Source of the DNA: an uncultured Oscillospiraceae bacterium
Lineage (GTDB): Bacteria; Bacillota; Clostridia; Oscillospirales; Oscillospiraceae
Direction: 5' to 3'
DNA length: 36,760 bases
Assembly (NCBI GenBank): GCA_934573735.1
Contig: CAKTMC010000018.1
Coordinates: 1-36,760, forward strand
Shown here: one piece after another, positions 1 to 7,405 of the stretch
Numbering within the stretch: position 1 is the stretch's first letter
Layout of the letters: every line of letters starts with the position of its first letter
Notes under the pieces: generated by a model
Databases searched by the model: none
The model's input: the letters and a program-made list of their open reading frames with translations, nothing else
Told to the model about the DNA's origin: nothing
Program-made: the position numbers and the translations under genes

Positions 1-75
1 GAAAACCGACCGCGGTTCATTGCATTTGCTTCGGCTTTTGGACTTCTTCGGCAATTTTTTCAACATTTACACGAC

Positions 76-146
76 AAGCCCGCTTCCGGCCTATGCCTAA
101 AGCGGGTTTGTCTACAGGCTGTGACACTGCGTCAAACGCAGTGTCA
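76..146. repeat. tandem hairpin structures in a gene-poor left end
   Basis: Two inverted repeats lie back to back. The first pairs CCCGCTT (79-85) with AAGCGGG (100-106), and flanking bases lengthen it. The second is perfect: TGACACTGCGT (122-132), loop CAA, ACGCAGTGTCA (136-146). Neither is followed by a T-run, so they are not obvious terminators. A start-less open frame on the minus strand crosses both (about 17-166). Positions 1-333 hold no gene I can support. The layout resembles a dispersed intergenic structured element, but that is an inference from this one copy. Confidence 0.45.
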
Positions 147-333
147 TCAAGGCTTTCCGGGCTTTTTCAGCTCGGAAATTTTTTTATTTTTCCATTGATG
201 ACAAACGCCGTTTTTACGCAACTGAGGAGACTTGAACTACCCAAACCGGGTTTTGAGCCATTTTATCTCTCCTCTACTGCGGATTTTTGACAAGTATTTC
301 GAGATTCGCAAAAAATAAATATCACAAAAATTC

Positions 334-379
334 AAGCGCCGGATTGTTGGTTTTGCAGAATCAACGCTCCGGCGCTTTT
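334..379 (+). terminator. intrinsic terminator-like hairpin
   Basis: AAGCGCCGGA (334-343) pairs with TCCGGCGCTT (368-377). An inner GTTG/CAAC pairing (346-349 with 362-365) extends the stem, and a short TTTT follows (376-379). The T-run is short, so termination may be weak. It would close a transcript entering from the left of the window. Confidence 0.55.
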
Positions 380-399
380 GTCATATCCGGAGGTGAAAT

Positions 400-493
400 A
401 TGAGCCAGTAAGCAAGAAAATATTGACTATGCTATATCTGATTTGTATTATAAAGCTATCAAATATCAGTCCTATGCTCATAGCTGCTCTTGA
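400..493 (+). pseudogene. short frameshifted remnant behind a good ribosome site
   Basis: A strong ribosome site (GGAGGTGAAAT) precedes an ATG at 400, but that frame stops after three codons (Met-Ser-Gln-stop). Shifting by one base at about 406-407 opens a protein-like frame that begins Ser-Lys-Gln-Glu-Asn-Ile-Asp-Tyr and runs to a TGA at 491-493. This looks like the first 30 or so residues of a small protein with a +1 frameshift right after its start. The family is not recognised. A sequencing error or a chance frame cannot be excluded. Confidence 0.3.
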
Positions 494-600
494 TGTACAT
501 GCCGTTATCGGTACACACAGGATAACCGGTTACTTTGTCGGAGGAATTGAAGCTATAAGCTTCTCCCCTTTCTAAGAACATAGGCAAAGGAGACTCTAAA

Positions 601-1005
601 ATGGCAGATATTGCAGAAATTGTGGATATGCTCGATTGGCATATGCCCCCCGAAACACAAGCCAAAGGAATGGACTTAGCAAGAAGCGCGGAAACACTCC
701 TTCCTTTTATGCAGCCTTTAACTCCGAAGCACAATAAAAATGTGTGGGGAAATTGTGCTCTAATCATAGCGGGAAAAAGCGACGAGGAGCTCAAGCCTTA
801 CTTAGTTGAATTGTTAGAATGGCTGCAAGACATGAATTGGCCGGGGGCTTTTTGCATCCTAAAAAGGCTGCAAGAATACTCGGATAACAACTCCATCTCC
901 GATGCAATAAGCGTTTGCCTTGAAAAAGCAAAAAAGCGTGAGGACGAGCCTTGGGAAAGCAGCTTACGTCTGCTCCTGCGTTGCCATATTAGGTCGGAGA
1001 GTTAG
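601..1005 (+). CDS. DUF5071-type protein
   Basis: The product is 134 residues. It is recognised by its C-terminal half, where the run Glu-Leu-Leu-Glu-Trp-Leu-Gln-Asp-Met-Asn-Trp-Pro (about residues 72-83) matches the conserved core of DUF5071. That family is small and cytosolic, with no established biochemical function. No signal peptide or membrane segment is seen. The ATG at 601 follows a ribosome site (AAAGGAGAC) at suitable spacing. The codon use and base composition are AT-richer than the metabolic operons to the right, in line with an accessory region. DUF5071 proteins are often found in accessory loci, but no partner gene such as a toxin can be identified beside it here, so no role is assigned. 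Confidence 0.75.
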   Translation: MADIAEIVDMLDWHMPPETQAKGMDLARSAETLLPFMQPLTPKHNKNVWGNCALIIAGKSDEELKPYLVELLEWLQDMNWPGAFCILKRLQEYSDNNSISDAISVCLEKAKKREDEPWESSLRLLLRCHIRSES

Positions 1006-1292
1006 TTATTGAAAGAATAGTGTTTTTGCCCGCAATGGAAGCGATGTCCCCAAGGGTCGTTGACCAAGCGTACGGATAGGCTTTTACTGTATCTGCAAGC
1101 ATCGTGTGCCCGTTCCGAAGGCATTTTCAGCGCTGAGCAAACTATATTTTCAAATTACCCTCAATGCCAAATTTTTCGGTCAAATTTGCGTATTTTCCTT
1201 TACTTTTTTCGCAGATTAAAGTATGATAAGGGATAAAGAACACAGATAACAATAGCATAGCTCGTAATTATTTCATTGGGAGCGTGTTAGAC

Positions 1293-1658
1293 ATGAAAGA
1301 AAAGTACATTACCATCACCGGCTTCAAGAGCTACTGCGGCCTCGTCCCCTTCAAAATCGGCTATCTTGTTCGCTGCGAGAAGGAGCCCGGCAACTCCATC
1401 GACAGTGAGGCTATAAAATGCACTATGCCAGTGCTCGGTACGGTCGGTTATGTTGCAAACAGTACAAGCACCGTTGCGGGCGGCACCATGAGCGCCGGGC
1501 GCGTATATGACGAGGTCGGGAAGAAATTCTATGCCCGCGTCCTGTTCACCACCTTCACCAAGGTCATCTGCCGCATTGAGGAGGGTAATCCTCTTGCGCT
1601 CAAGAAGGAGATTTTGTCGCAGTTTGACGACGGCTGGGACGAGGACGAGGACAATTAA
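1293..1658 (+). CDS. HIRAN-domain-like protein
   Basis: The product is 121 residues from the ATG at 1293; a GTG at 1284 would add three residues. The fold is suggested by an opening beta strand (Tyr-Ile-Thr-Ile-Thr-Gly-Phe, residues 5-11), then a segment on preservation of Asp-Ser-Glu-Ala-Ile, then Gly-Thr-Val-Gly-Tyr-Val-Ala-Asn-Ser (about 50-58) and a Gly-Thr-Met-Ser-Ala-Gly-Arg-Val-Tyr-Asp motif. These are typical of the small HIRAN-like proteins common in Firmicutes. HIRAN domains bind DNA ends or stalled forks in other contexts, but stand-alone copies like this have no proven role. The C-terminus is acidic (Asp-Glu-Asp-Glu-Asp). The ribosome site is weak (GGGAG at 1278-1282). Positions 1006-1292 upstream hold no supported gene. 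Confidence 0.75.
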   Translation: MKEKYITITGFKSYCGLVPFKIGYLVRCEKEPGNSIDSEAIKCTMPVLGTVGYVANSTSTVAGGTMSAGRVYDEVGKKFYARVLFTTFTKVICRIEEGNPLALKKEILSQFDDGWDEDEDN

Positions 1659-1813
1659 GACTTTTTTACCCTTCATTCTCTTGGTTTCATCCACCGCTGC
1701 AAGGCTTGATATGAGCTGACCGTGACCGCCGACTTTGAGCCCCGCGTTTTTCGTCACGTCAGCAAACCGTACTCCATCGTTTTATAGGACTGCCATATGT
1801 GCGACAATCACAA

Positions 1814-1849
1814 AACACCCCCGCCGTGCTTTTGCACGGCGGGGGTGTT
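1814..1849 (-). terminator. strong terminator closing the minus-strand oxidoreductase operon
   Basis: AACACCCCCGCCGTGC (1814-1829), loop TTTT, GCACGGCGGGGGTGTT (1834-1849): a perfect 16-bp stem. On the minus strand it is followed by TTTTGTGATTG, so it should end the operon whose last gene finishes at 1889. Positions 1659-1813 hold no gene I can support. Confidence 0.85.
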
Positions 1850-1888
1850 CCAGTTTAGCCTATTACCTTTTTGTCTTGTGCCGCGCTA

Positions 1889-2104
1889 TCAGAGCGCTGC
1901 AACAGCGCCGCGGAATGCCTCCAGTGCATCCTCGGTCACCAGATCCTCAATGTAGGGAACCGCATCGTTGAAAACGAAGCCGCGTCCGACCTCAAGCAGA
2001 GGATGATCCAGAACCTCGGGGATGTGCTCGTCAACAAGTGCTCTGAGCTCGGGATTGTCCAGCACCTCGGCGACGGTTACGGTATCGAGAGAATACTTAG
2101 CCAT
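1889..2104 (-). CDS. small conserved-looking hypothetical protein, last gene of the oxidoreductase operon
   Basis: The product is 71 residues and acidic, with no cysteines, membrane segment or signal peptide. The opening, with Leu-Asp-Thr then Glu-Val-Leu-Asp-Asn-Pro-Glu-Leu-Arg-Ala-Leu-Val, resembles the short 'LDNP' helical module that I recall as a C-terminal extension in some clostridial enzymes; this is memory of a pattern, not a search. It has a strong ribosome site (AGGAGGAAAAAAAC) 35 bases after the gamma subunit of the 2-oxoacid:ferredoxin oxidoreductase and lies before the strong terminator at 1814-1849, so it is very probably co-transcribed. A role as an accessory or stability subunit of the oxidoreductase is possible but only inferred from position. 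Confidence 0.7.
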   Translation of the reverse strand: MAKYSLDTVTVAEVLDNPELRALVDEHIPEVLDHPLLEVGRGFVFNDAVPYIEDLVTEDALEAFRGAVAAL

Positions 2105-2139
2105 GTTTTTTTCCTCCTGTAAAAATTATATTATTATGT

Positions 2140-2691
2140 TTACGGCGTGCGTGCCTTTTGGCCTATTTCATAGCCCTTGTAGAGAGCCTTGCGGTTCATC
2201 TCCACAACGGCCTCGCCCTTCTGGGCAAACTTGTGCTCCAGGCTCTTCATAAACACCTCCGGAGCCATCATTTCCGAAAATCCGAGCATTGCGCCGACCA
2301 GAATGATGTTGGCGGCCTTGTCCGCGTTCATTTCATGCGCTATCACGTCTGCATTCACATCGAGGCAGCGCACGTCGTCGCGCTTGAGCGGTGAGGTGAC
2401 TCTTGCGGTATTGCGCACAAGCAATCCGCCCGGCTTGAGCGTCCCGATAAATTTCTTAAACGAGGACTCATTCATCGCTATAAGCCCGTCCGACTGACGC
2501 GGAAGCGGAGAAACTATCGGCTTATCGGATATTATAACCGTACACTTGGCGCTGCCGCCGCGCTGCTCGGGGCCGTACAGCGGCATAAAAGTCGCGTGCT
2601 GACCGCCGTCCACGGCGCTGCCGGCGAGGGAAACACCGGTAGACATGACGCCCTGACCGCCGGAGCCGGAAATAGTAAGGGTGAACTTCAT
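2140..2691 (-). CDS. 2-oxoacid:ferredoxin oxidoreductase, gamma subunit
   Basis: The product is 183 residues, the normal size for a separate gamma subunit. The N-terminus carries Gly-Ser-Gly-Gly-Gln-Gly (residues 9-14) and then Tyr-Gly-Pro-Glu-Gln-Arg-Gly-Gly-Ser-Ala (39-48), both signatures of the family. In the complex the gamma subunit closes the CoA side of the active site during oxidative decarboxylation of a 2-oxoacid to acyl-CoA, CO2 and reduced ferredoxin. Its ATG directly abuts the stop codon of the beta subunit, and its ribosome site (AGGAGG) lies inside the beta coding end. This indicates tight translational coupling. The enzyme is cytosolic. The substrate (branched-chain, aromatic or 2-oxoglutarate) cannot be read from this subunit. 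Confidence 0.93.
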   Translation of the reverse strand: MKFTLTISGSGGQGVMSTGVSLAGSAVDGGQHATFMPLYGPEQRGGSAKCTVIISDKPIVSPLPRQSDGLIAMNESSFKKFIGTLKPGGLLVRNTARVTSPLKRDDVRCLDVNADVIAHEMNADKAANIILVGAMLGFSEMMAPEVFMKSLEHKFAQKGEAVVEMNRKALYKGYEIGQKARTP

Positions 2692-3447
2692 TCAGGTTGC
2701 CTCCTTTCCGGTCTTGTCAACAAACACACCCAGCGGGAAGTATTTGCTGGTGTGCTGATCGATGAATTCCAGTGACTTCACGGGAGACATATGCCAGTTT
2801 GTCGGGCAGTTGGTCAAAAGCTCCACGAAGGAGAAGCCCAGTCCGTCCACCTGATTTTGCATGGCCTTTTTAATGCCCGCCTTTGCCTTGCGGATATTCG
2901 CGGGACTCGATAGCGAGAAGCGCGCGACATAGACCGGAGCCTCGATTTCCTTGAGCAGCTCGCACATTTTCAGCGGATAACCCATGGTATCCGGGTCACG
3001 GCCGTGGATACAGGTCGTGGACTTCTGACCGATAAGCGTGGTAGGTGCCATCTGACCGCCGGTCATGCCGTAGGTAGAGTTATTTGCAAAGAATATTGTG
3101 ATATGCTCGCCGCGATCCGCCGCCATGAGTATCTCGGCAAGACCTATGGAGGCGAGGTCACCGTCACCCTGATAGGCGAAAACGAGACTGTCCGGACGGC
3201 AGCGCTTGATGCCGGTAGCGACGGCGGGCGCTCTGCCGTGGGCGGCAGTTACCATGTCCAGCTTCCAATACAGGGAGTTCATCGTAGAACAGCCGACGGG
3301 CAGGACGTTGATAACGTTCTCCGCCACGCCAAGCTCATCTATGGATTCCGCGATAAGCTTAGTTGCGAGAGAATGCAGGCAGCCCGGGCAAAAGCCGCTG
3401 GAGAGCGGGAGCAGACATTTCGGTTTAGTATATACCTTTTCCGCCAT
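2692..3447 (-). CDS. 2-oxoacid:ferredoxin oxidoreductase, beta (TPP-binding) subunit
   Basis: The product is 251 residues. A Cys-Pro-Gly-Cys motif (residues 20-23) is followed by the thiamine diphosphate motif Gly-Asp-Gly-Asp (94-97), with paired Asn (122-123) and Thr-Tyr-Gly-Met-Thr-Gly-Gly-Gln after it. That is the standard layout of the beta chain of VOR/KOR-type enzymes with separate subunits. It holds the TPP-Mg site that cleaves the 2-oxoacid. It has only the family cysteines and no built-in ferredoxin domain, which fits with a separate ferredoxin subunit encoded at the head of the cluster. The start codon shares one base with the alpha stop (TGATG), so alpha and beta are translationally coupled. 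Confidence 0.94.
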   Translation of the reverse strand: MAEKVYTKPKCLLPLSSGFCPGCLHSLATKLIAESIDELGVAENVINVLPVGCSTMNSLYWKLDMVTAAHGRAPAVATGIKRCRPDSLVFAYQGDGDLASIGLAEILMAADRGEHITIFFANNSTYGMTGGQMAPTTLIGQKSTTCIHGRDPDTMGYPLKMCELLKEIEAPVYVARFSLSSPANIRKAKAGIKKAMQNQVDGLGFSFVELLTNCPTNWHMSPVKSLEFIDQHTSKYFPLGVFVDKTGKEAT

Positions 3448-4517
3448 CAGTCGGCACCTCCTTCCATAATCTTTATGATGGCTTCCTTCGTAGTCTCATC
3501 ATCCAGGAGATTACCGCCGCTGCGGCCATACTCGTACACGGGGCAGCGTCTGCACACCTGAAGCTCTATGTCCTCGCGCATCTGAGCCGGTATCGCCATC
3601 TCAATATCAATCACGCCCTTCACACGCGAATAGTCCAGACCGTCTATTGCAGCCTTCGGGAAGGGGAAGAGAGTTATCGGGCGGATAAGACCTATCTTTA
3701 CGCCCTCCTCGCGGAGGTCGTTTACGCACTGTCTCGCTACGCGGGCGGAGATGCCGTAGGCCACTATCACCCACTCGGCGTCCTCGACCATATACTCCTC
3801 CACGCGGACGTCCTCGGCTTCCCAGCGCTTGGTGCGCGCCGCGTCCGCCTTGTTGTTTGTCTCAAGACCGGATTCGGGATATATGGGCGTTATCATATGA
3901 CCGGAGCGCTTGGTTCCGTCATAGCCCACGGTCCAGGGCTTGCAGGGAGAGGCCGGAAGCTCCTTCATGGGCGGCAGCTCGACCTCCTCCATCATGGTAC
4001 CGAGGCAGCCGTCCATCAGCAAAAGCACGGGGTTTCGGTCACGCTCGGCAAGCTCCGGAGCCTCATACATGATATCCACCGCCTCCTGCACGGTATGCGG
4101 GGCGAGAACTATCATGCGGAAGCCGCCGTGTCCGCTTGCCTTTGTGGCCTGCAAATAGTCCATCTGCGCGGGCTGGATGGAGCCGAGGCCGGGGCCGCCG
4201 CGCTGCATATTGACGATGACCGCCGGAAGCCGCGCGGAGGAAAGATAGGATATACCCTCGCTTTTCAGGGAAATGCCGGGGCTTGAGGAGCCGGTCATCG
4301 CGCGCACGCCGGTGCTTGCCGCTCCATATACCATGTTTATCGAGGCCACCTCGCTCTCGCCCTGAATAAACACGCCGCCGACCTCCGGCAGACGCCATGA
4401 GAGGTATTCCGGGAGCTCAGACTGTGGGGTAATCGGGTAACCGGCAAAGAAGCGAATGCCGGCGCGCACAGCGGCCTCGCCCAGCGCTTCGTTGCCTTTC
4501 ATAAAGATCCTTGCCAT
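3447..4517 (-). CDS. vorB: 2-oxoacid:ferredoxin oxidoreductase, alpha subunit (VorB-like)
   Basis: The product is 356 residues. The N-terminal pyrimidine-binding domain shows Gly-Tyr-Pro-Ile-Thr-Pro-Gln-Ser-Glu-Leu-Pro-Glu and Gln-Gly-Glu-Ser-Glu-Val-Ala-Ser-Ile, then Thr-Gly-Ser-Ser-Ser-Pro-Gly. The residues and length match the chains usually named 3-methyl-2-oxobutanoate dehydrogenase subunit VorB in clostridia. The protein forms the TPP pocket with the beta subunit. The best reading is a branched-chain or broad-range 2-oxoacid oxidoreductase; the name carries no proof of substrate, since KOR, VOR and related enzymes share this pattern. The gene lies one base after the ferredoxin subunit's stop and overlaps beta by one base. 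Confidence 0.92.
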   Translation of the reverse strand: MARIFMKGNEALGEAAVRAGIRFFAGYPITPQSELPEYLSWRLPEVGGVFIQGESEVASINMVYGAASTGVRAMTGSSSPGISLKSEGISYLSSARLPAVIVNMQRGGPGLGSIQPAQMDYLQATKASGHGGFRMIVLAPHTVQEAVDIMYEAPELAERDRNPVLLLMDGCLGTMMEEVELPPMKELPASPCKPWTVGYDGTKRSGHMITPIYPESGLETNNKADAARTKRWEAEDVRVEEYMVEDAEWVIVAYGISARVARQCVNDLREEGVKIGLIRPITLFPFPKAAIDGLDYSRVKGVIDIEMAIPAQMREDIELQVCRRCPVYEYGRSGGNLLDDETTKEAIIKIMEGGAD

Positions 4518-4518
4518 A

Positions 4519-4728
4519 TCAGTCCTCTCCTTTCAGCATATCTATCGCCGCTTCCGGACAAACAAGGGCGCATGTGCCGCAGCCGACGCAGCCTTTGAGG
4601 TCGATTACCGGATAAAAGTGACCCTTTGTGTTGCGCTCTGTACTGAAAACGATGACTTTTTTGGGACAGAATTGGATGCAGTAGCCGCAGGTCTTGCAAA
4701 GCTTTGCCACCACGCTCGGGGTGTTCAT
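4519..4728 (-). CDS. ferredoxin (delta) subunit, two 4Fe-4S clusters
   Basis: The product is 69 residues with two complete C-x2-C-x2-C-x3-C-P cluster motifs: Cys 11, 14, 17, 21 and Cys 47, 50, 53, 57. It is the electron-transfer subunit that passes electrons from the TPP intermediate to free ferredoxin. Its ribosome site (GGAG) overlaps the stop of the upstream dehydrogenase gene, with a 12-base gap between the genes. It comes first in the delta-alpha-beta-gamma order, the usual arrangement in clostridial VOR/KOR operons. The clusters imply an oxygen-sensitive, anaerobic enzyme. Confidence 0.94.
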   Translation of the reverse strand: MNTPSVVAKLCKTCGYCIQFCPKKVIVFSTERNTKGHFYPVIDLKGCVGCGTCALVCPEAAIDMLKGED

Positions 4729-4740
4729 TCGATCATCTCC

Positions 4741-5703
4741 TTAGCTTTTATACTGTTTGTCGTAGTTTTTCTGCATACACTTTATGGTCTTCGTCAGGTA
4801 TTCGTTGACCGGCGTTGGGATGCCGAACTTCTTACCGTACCGAACGATCGCTCCGTTGAGCGTGTCTATCTCCGTCTGACGCTGATTTATCATCACGTCC
4901 TGCGCCATGGAGGGATAATACTCCTCTATGCTGCCGCTGCTCACGGATTTTGCAAGCAGACGGAAGAACTCGCCCGAATTCATCGGACAGCCGCAGGCAG
5001 TGGCTACCGCACAGCATTCGGCGGCGACGGCGGTTGCAAGTCCCGCGCCGTTTACATCCTTGAAGATATCCTTGCACTGCATACGCAAAACCGCGCTGAG
5101 CGGGTTAAAGACGCAGTTTGTGACTATCTTCTGCCAGTAGTGCTCCGAGACGTCATCCCAGAACTTCGCAGGGCAGCCGCCCTCGGTGAAAATTCTCTCA
5201 AGCTCCCGTCCCGCTGCTACGCTGAGCTCCGTGCGCTCCATTGCGCCGAAGTTCATCTGATAGCCCTCCGTTGAGGGGGAGGAGATGCATTTTCCCGGCT
5301 CCGGCAGCTCCGTTCCGAGCACGCCGTTACCGTAAAGAACTCTGCCGGCGGGAACCGCTCCCACGAGCTTTTCCTCATTGCCGAGTCCGTTCATCAGCGA
5401 AACCAGCACCGTATTCTCACCTATCGCGGGTGCTGCGGTCTTGAGCGCCGCCGGGAGCTGATGGCTCTTCGTCATGAAGATTACGATGTCCATAATGCCG
5501 ATATCCGCCGCATCATAGGCCGTGTGGAAGCCGGTAAGCTGATAGGTCTTGTCTCCGTTGACCACAAAGGTGAGTCCGTCCTTTGCGATTTTATCCATGT
5601 GCGCCTGATAGGGATCTACCAGCGTGAGATCTGCGCCGCCTCTGCGGAGATATCCGGCAAAGACGCTTCCGGCCGCGCCGGATCCGATCATTGCTATTTT
5701 CAT
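4741..5703 (-). CDS. ketopantoate reductase-like (ApbA/PanE family) 2-oxoacid reductase
   Basis: The product is 320 residues, a normal length for the family. The N-terminal Rossmann motif Gly-Ser-Gly-Ala-Ala-Gly lies at residues 7-12. The middle carries Met-Thr-Lys-Ser-His-Gln and Leu-Met-Asn-Gly-Leu-Gly-Asn, the places where the family lysine and asparagine fall. The C-terminal half is the helical ApbA_C domain. PanE itself reduces 2-dehydropantoate for pantothenate synthesis. Many paralogues in catabolic operons act on other 2-oxo or 2-hydroxy acids, and the setting here, between a CoA-transferase and a 2-oxoacid:ferredoxin oxidoreductase with no panB/panC, argues for such a paralogue. A plausible role is interconversion of a 2-hydroxyacid with the 2-oxoacid used by the downstream enzyme. 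The ribosome site AAAGGGGACGG precedes the ATG. Confidence 0.85.
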   Translation of the reverse strand: MKIAMIGSGAAGSVFAGYLRRGGADLTLVDPYQAHMDKIAKDGLTFVVNGDKTYQLTGFHTAYDAADIGIMDIVIFMTKSHQLPAALKTAAPAIGENTVLVSLMNGLGNEEKLVGAVPAGRVLYGNGVLGTELPEPGKCISSPSTEGYQMNFGAMERTELSVAAGRELERIFTEGGCPAKFWDDVSEHYWQKIVTNCVFNPLSAVLRMQCKDIFKDVNGAGLATAVAAECCAVATACGCPMNSGEFFRLLAKSVSSGSIEEYYPSMAQDVMINQRQTEIDTLNGAIVRYGKKFGIPTPVNEYLTKTIKCMQKNYDKQYKS

Positions 5704-5750
5704 TTTCCGTCCCCTTTCATTATTTGGATATATTTATATTGTATTTCATC

Positions 5751-7061
5751 TTAAACGATGAGACCGACCTTTTTCGCCTGGAAGCTCAGCTCGTCGCGGA
5801 AGTCCGGATGAGCAATATTTATCAGGCTCTTTGCTCTTTCCTCAAGCGAGGCAAAGCGGAGATTTGCAATGCCAAACTCTGTAACTATGTATTCTACCTC
5901 CGTTCGCGGGGTGGTTATCGGCGTTCCCTCAGGGTGCGCCAGCACTATCTTGGAGATGAGGTTTCCCGCCTTGTCCCTGCGCGTTGCGTCCAGTGCGATA
6001 AAGGAATGACCGCCCTTGCTCATCTGCGCGCCGCGCACATAGTCAAGCTGACCGCCGGTGCCGCTGTGCTGCCGGAAGCCCACGCCCTCGGAGGCGACCT
6101 GACCCGTGAGGTCTATCTGCATGGCGGAGTTTACGGAGACAACATTGTTGTTTTGCGCGATGACGTAGGGGTCGTTTGAGTAGCAGAAGCGGCGGGACTG
6201 GCAGCTCTTATTATAGTTTAAGAAGCTGTGCAGCCGCTCACTGCCCATGGCAAAGCCGAAGGTGCTAAGCCCGACATCTATCTGCTTGCGGGAATTATCC
6301 ACCGCGCCGCACTCGATAAGATCCATCATGGAGTCTACAAACAGCTCCGTATGAATACCGAGATGACGCTTATCCCGACAGGCTCTGCCCATCGCCGTTG
6401 CAAGGCCGCCGATGCCGAACTGGATGCAGGAGCCGTCCAAGATGAAGGGGGCGATATGCTCGGCTATCTTCAGCTCGCTTTCGCGCGGCTCGTCAGGCTC
6501 CAAAACGCAGATTTTATCCGTCTTGTCAACGATGCAGCTCACGTCCTTGATATGTATCATGTTATCCTTGCCGTAGATAAACGGGACGTTCTCGTTTATC
6601 TGCACTATGACCTCGCGCGCTGCCTCGCAGAGCACGGTGTCCATGGGCGTTGCGCCGAAGCTGAGCATACCGTTTTCGTCGGGAGGCGCTGCCGCCATCA
6701 TGATAACATCGGCCTTGTGGTAGCAGTATCTGTCAATAAATATCTGAGAAAGCTGGATCGGCTGAAAGTCAACGTGTGAGCCGAACTTGTAGCGGAAGTT
6801 GCGCTCCACCGGTCCGAAGAACAGACTGTTGACCTTAATACTGCCGTTGCAGGCCTTTGCAAGAGGTCTGTAAAGCTGTCCGCCGAAGCCCAGATACATC
6901 CGCACATTTTCAAGCCTTCCCTTCTGCGCCCCCAGCTCATCGAGCAGGGCATATGGCAGGGAGGAAAACATGGTAGCGCCGATTATATCTCCGGAGCGCA
7001 CATGGCTTATGGCCTCCTGAGCGCTGACGATTTTATCTGCATATTCCTTTCGCCAATCCAT
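5751..7061 (-). CDS. acetyl-CoA hydrolase/transferase family CoA-transferase
   Basis: The product is 436 residues from the ATG at 7061. A GTG at 7073 also fits the frame, but it sits right on the AAAGGG ribosome site, so the ATG is preferred. The protein matches family I CoA-transferases of the 4-hydroxybutyrate / succinate CoA-transferase (Cat1/Cat2) type. The expected catalytic glutamate is Glu239 in Gly-Ile-His-Thr-Glu-Leu-Phe, and the glycine-rich loop Ser-Gly-Thr-Gly-Gly-Gln-Leu-Asp-Tyr-Val-Arg-Gly lies at about 333-344. Such enzymes move CoA between acetyl-CoA or another acyl-CoA and a free acid via a glutamyl-CoA thioester. It is the first gene after the 7142-7170 promoter. It could activate the acid substrate or drain the acyl-CoA made by the oxidoreductase. 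Confidence 0.9.
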   Translation of the reverse strand: MDWRKEYADKIVSAQEAISHVRSGDIIGATMFSSLPYALLDELGAQKGRLENVRMYLGFGGQLYRPLAKACNGSIKVNSLFFGPVERNFRYKFGSHVDFQPIQLSQIFIDRYCYHKADVIMMAAAPPDENGMLSFGATPMDTVLCEAAREVIVQINENVPFIYGKDNMIHIKDVSCIVDKTDKICVLEPDEPRESELKIAEHIAPFILDGSCIQFGIGGLATAMGRACRDKRHLGIHTELFVDSMMDLIECGAVDNSRKQIDVGLSTFGFAMGSERLHSFLNYNKSCQSRRFCYSNDPYVIAQNNNVVSVNSAMQIDLTGQVASEGVGFRQHSGTGGQLDYVRGAQMSKGGHSFIALDATRRDKAGNLISKIVLAHPEGTPITTPRTEVEYIVTEFGIANLRFASLEERAKSLINIAHPDFRDELSFQAKKVGLIV

Positions 7062-7141
7062 GGAGCAATTCACCCTTTCATCTGCTTTTCGTGAAAAATC
7101 AATAAACTCGTCGTATGTAGATAGCCGTTTTCTGTATCTTG

Positions 7142-7170
7142 AGTATAAATTCTTCTCGGATAGGTGTCAA
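7142..7170 (-). promoter_or_regulatory. sigma-A promoter of the CoA-transferase/oxidoreductase operon
   Basis: On the minus strand, TTGACA (7165-7170) is followed by 17 bases and TATACT (7142-7147). The predicted start lies about 70 bases before the CoA-transferase ATG. A small CCCCT/AGGGG hairpin lies upstream near 7279-7292. The 7062-7405 gap otherwise holds only the gntR terminator; I see no gene in it. Confidence 0.8.
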
Positions 7171-7338
7171 AATCTGTACCTGTCCATTTCCAAAGCAGTG
7201 AATGCGTCCGACACGCTCGTGCAATAAAGCCCTTTTCGGCGCGTTATGCATTTGCAGCCGTGCGATACCGTCCTTTGACCCCCTCGTCAGGGGTGTAAAA
7301 GCTCCGTTAAAAATAAAAAAGTTCTTGAGAAAAAGCAA

Positions 7339-7385
7339 AAAAACCGGCAGCGGCTCATCCTCCTCGGACTGCCGCCCCGGTTTTT
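7339..7385 (-). terminator. terminator of the gntR gene
   Basis: AAAAACC plus GGCAG (7339-7350) pairs with CTGCC and GGTTTTT (7369-7373 and 7379-7385), with a GCCCC bulge. On the minus strand a run of seven T residues follows. It lies just after the gntR stop and separates gntR from the CoA-transferase operon. Confidence 0.75.
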
Positions 7386-7405
7386 GATTTTATCAAAGGG
7401 CTTCT

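Noticed and set aside
601..1658. Toxin-immunity or defence module made of the DUF5071 and HIRAN-like genes
   Set aside because: No toxin, nuclease or helicase partner is present, and the two genes are separated by about 290 bases, so an operon or system cannot be supported.
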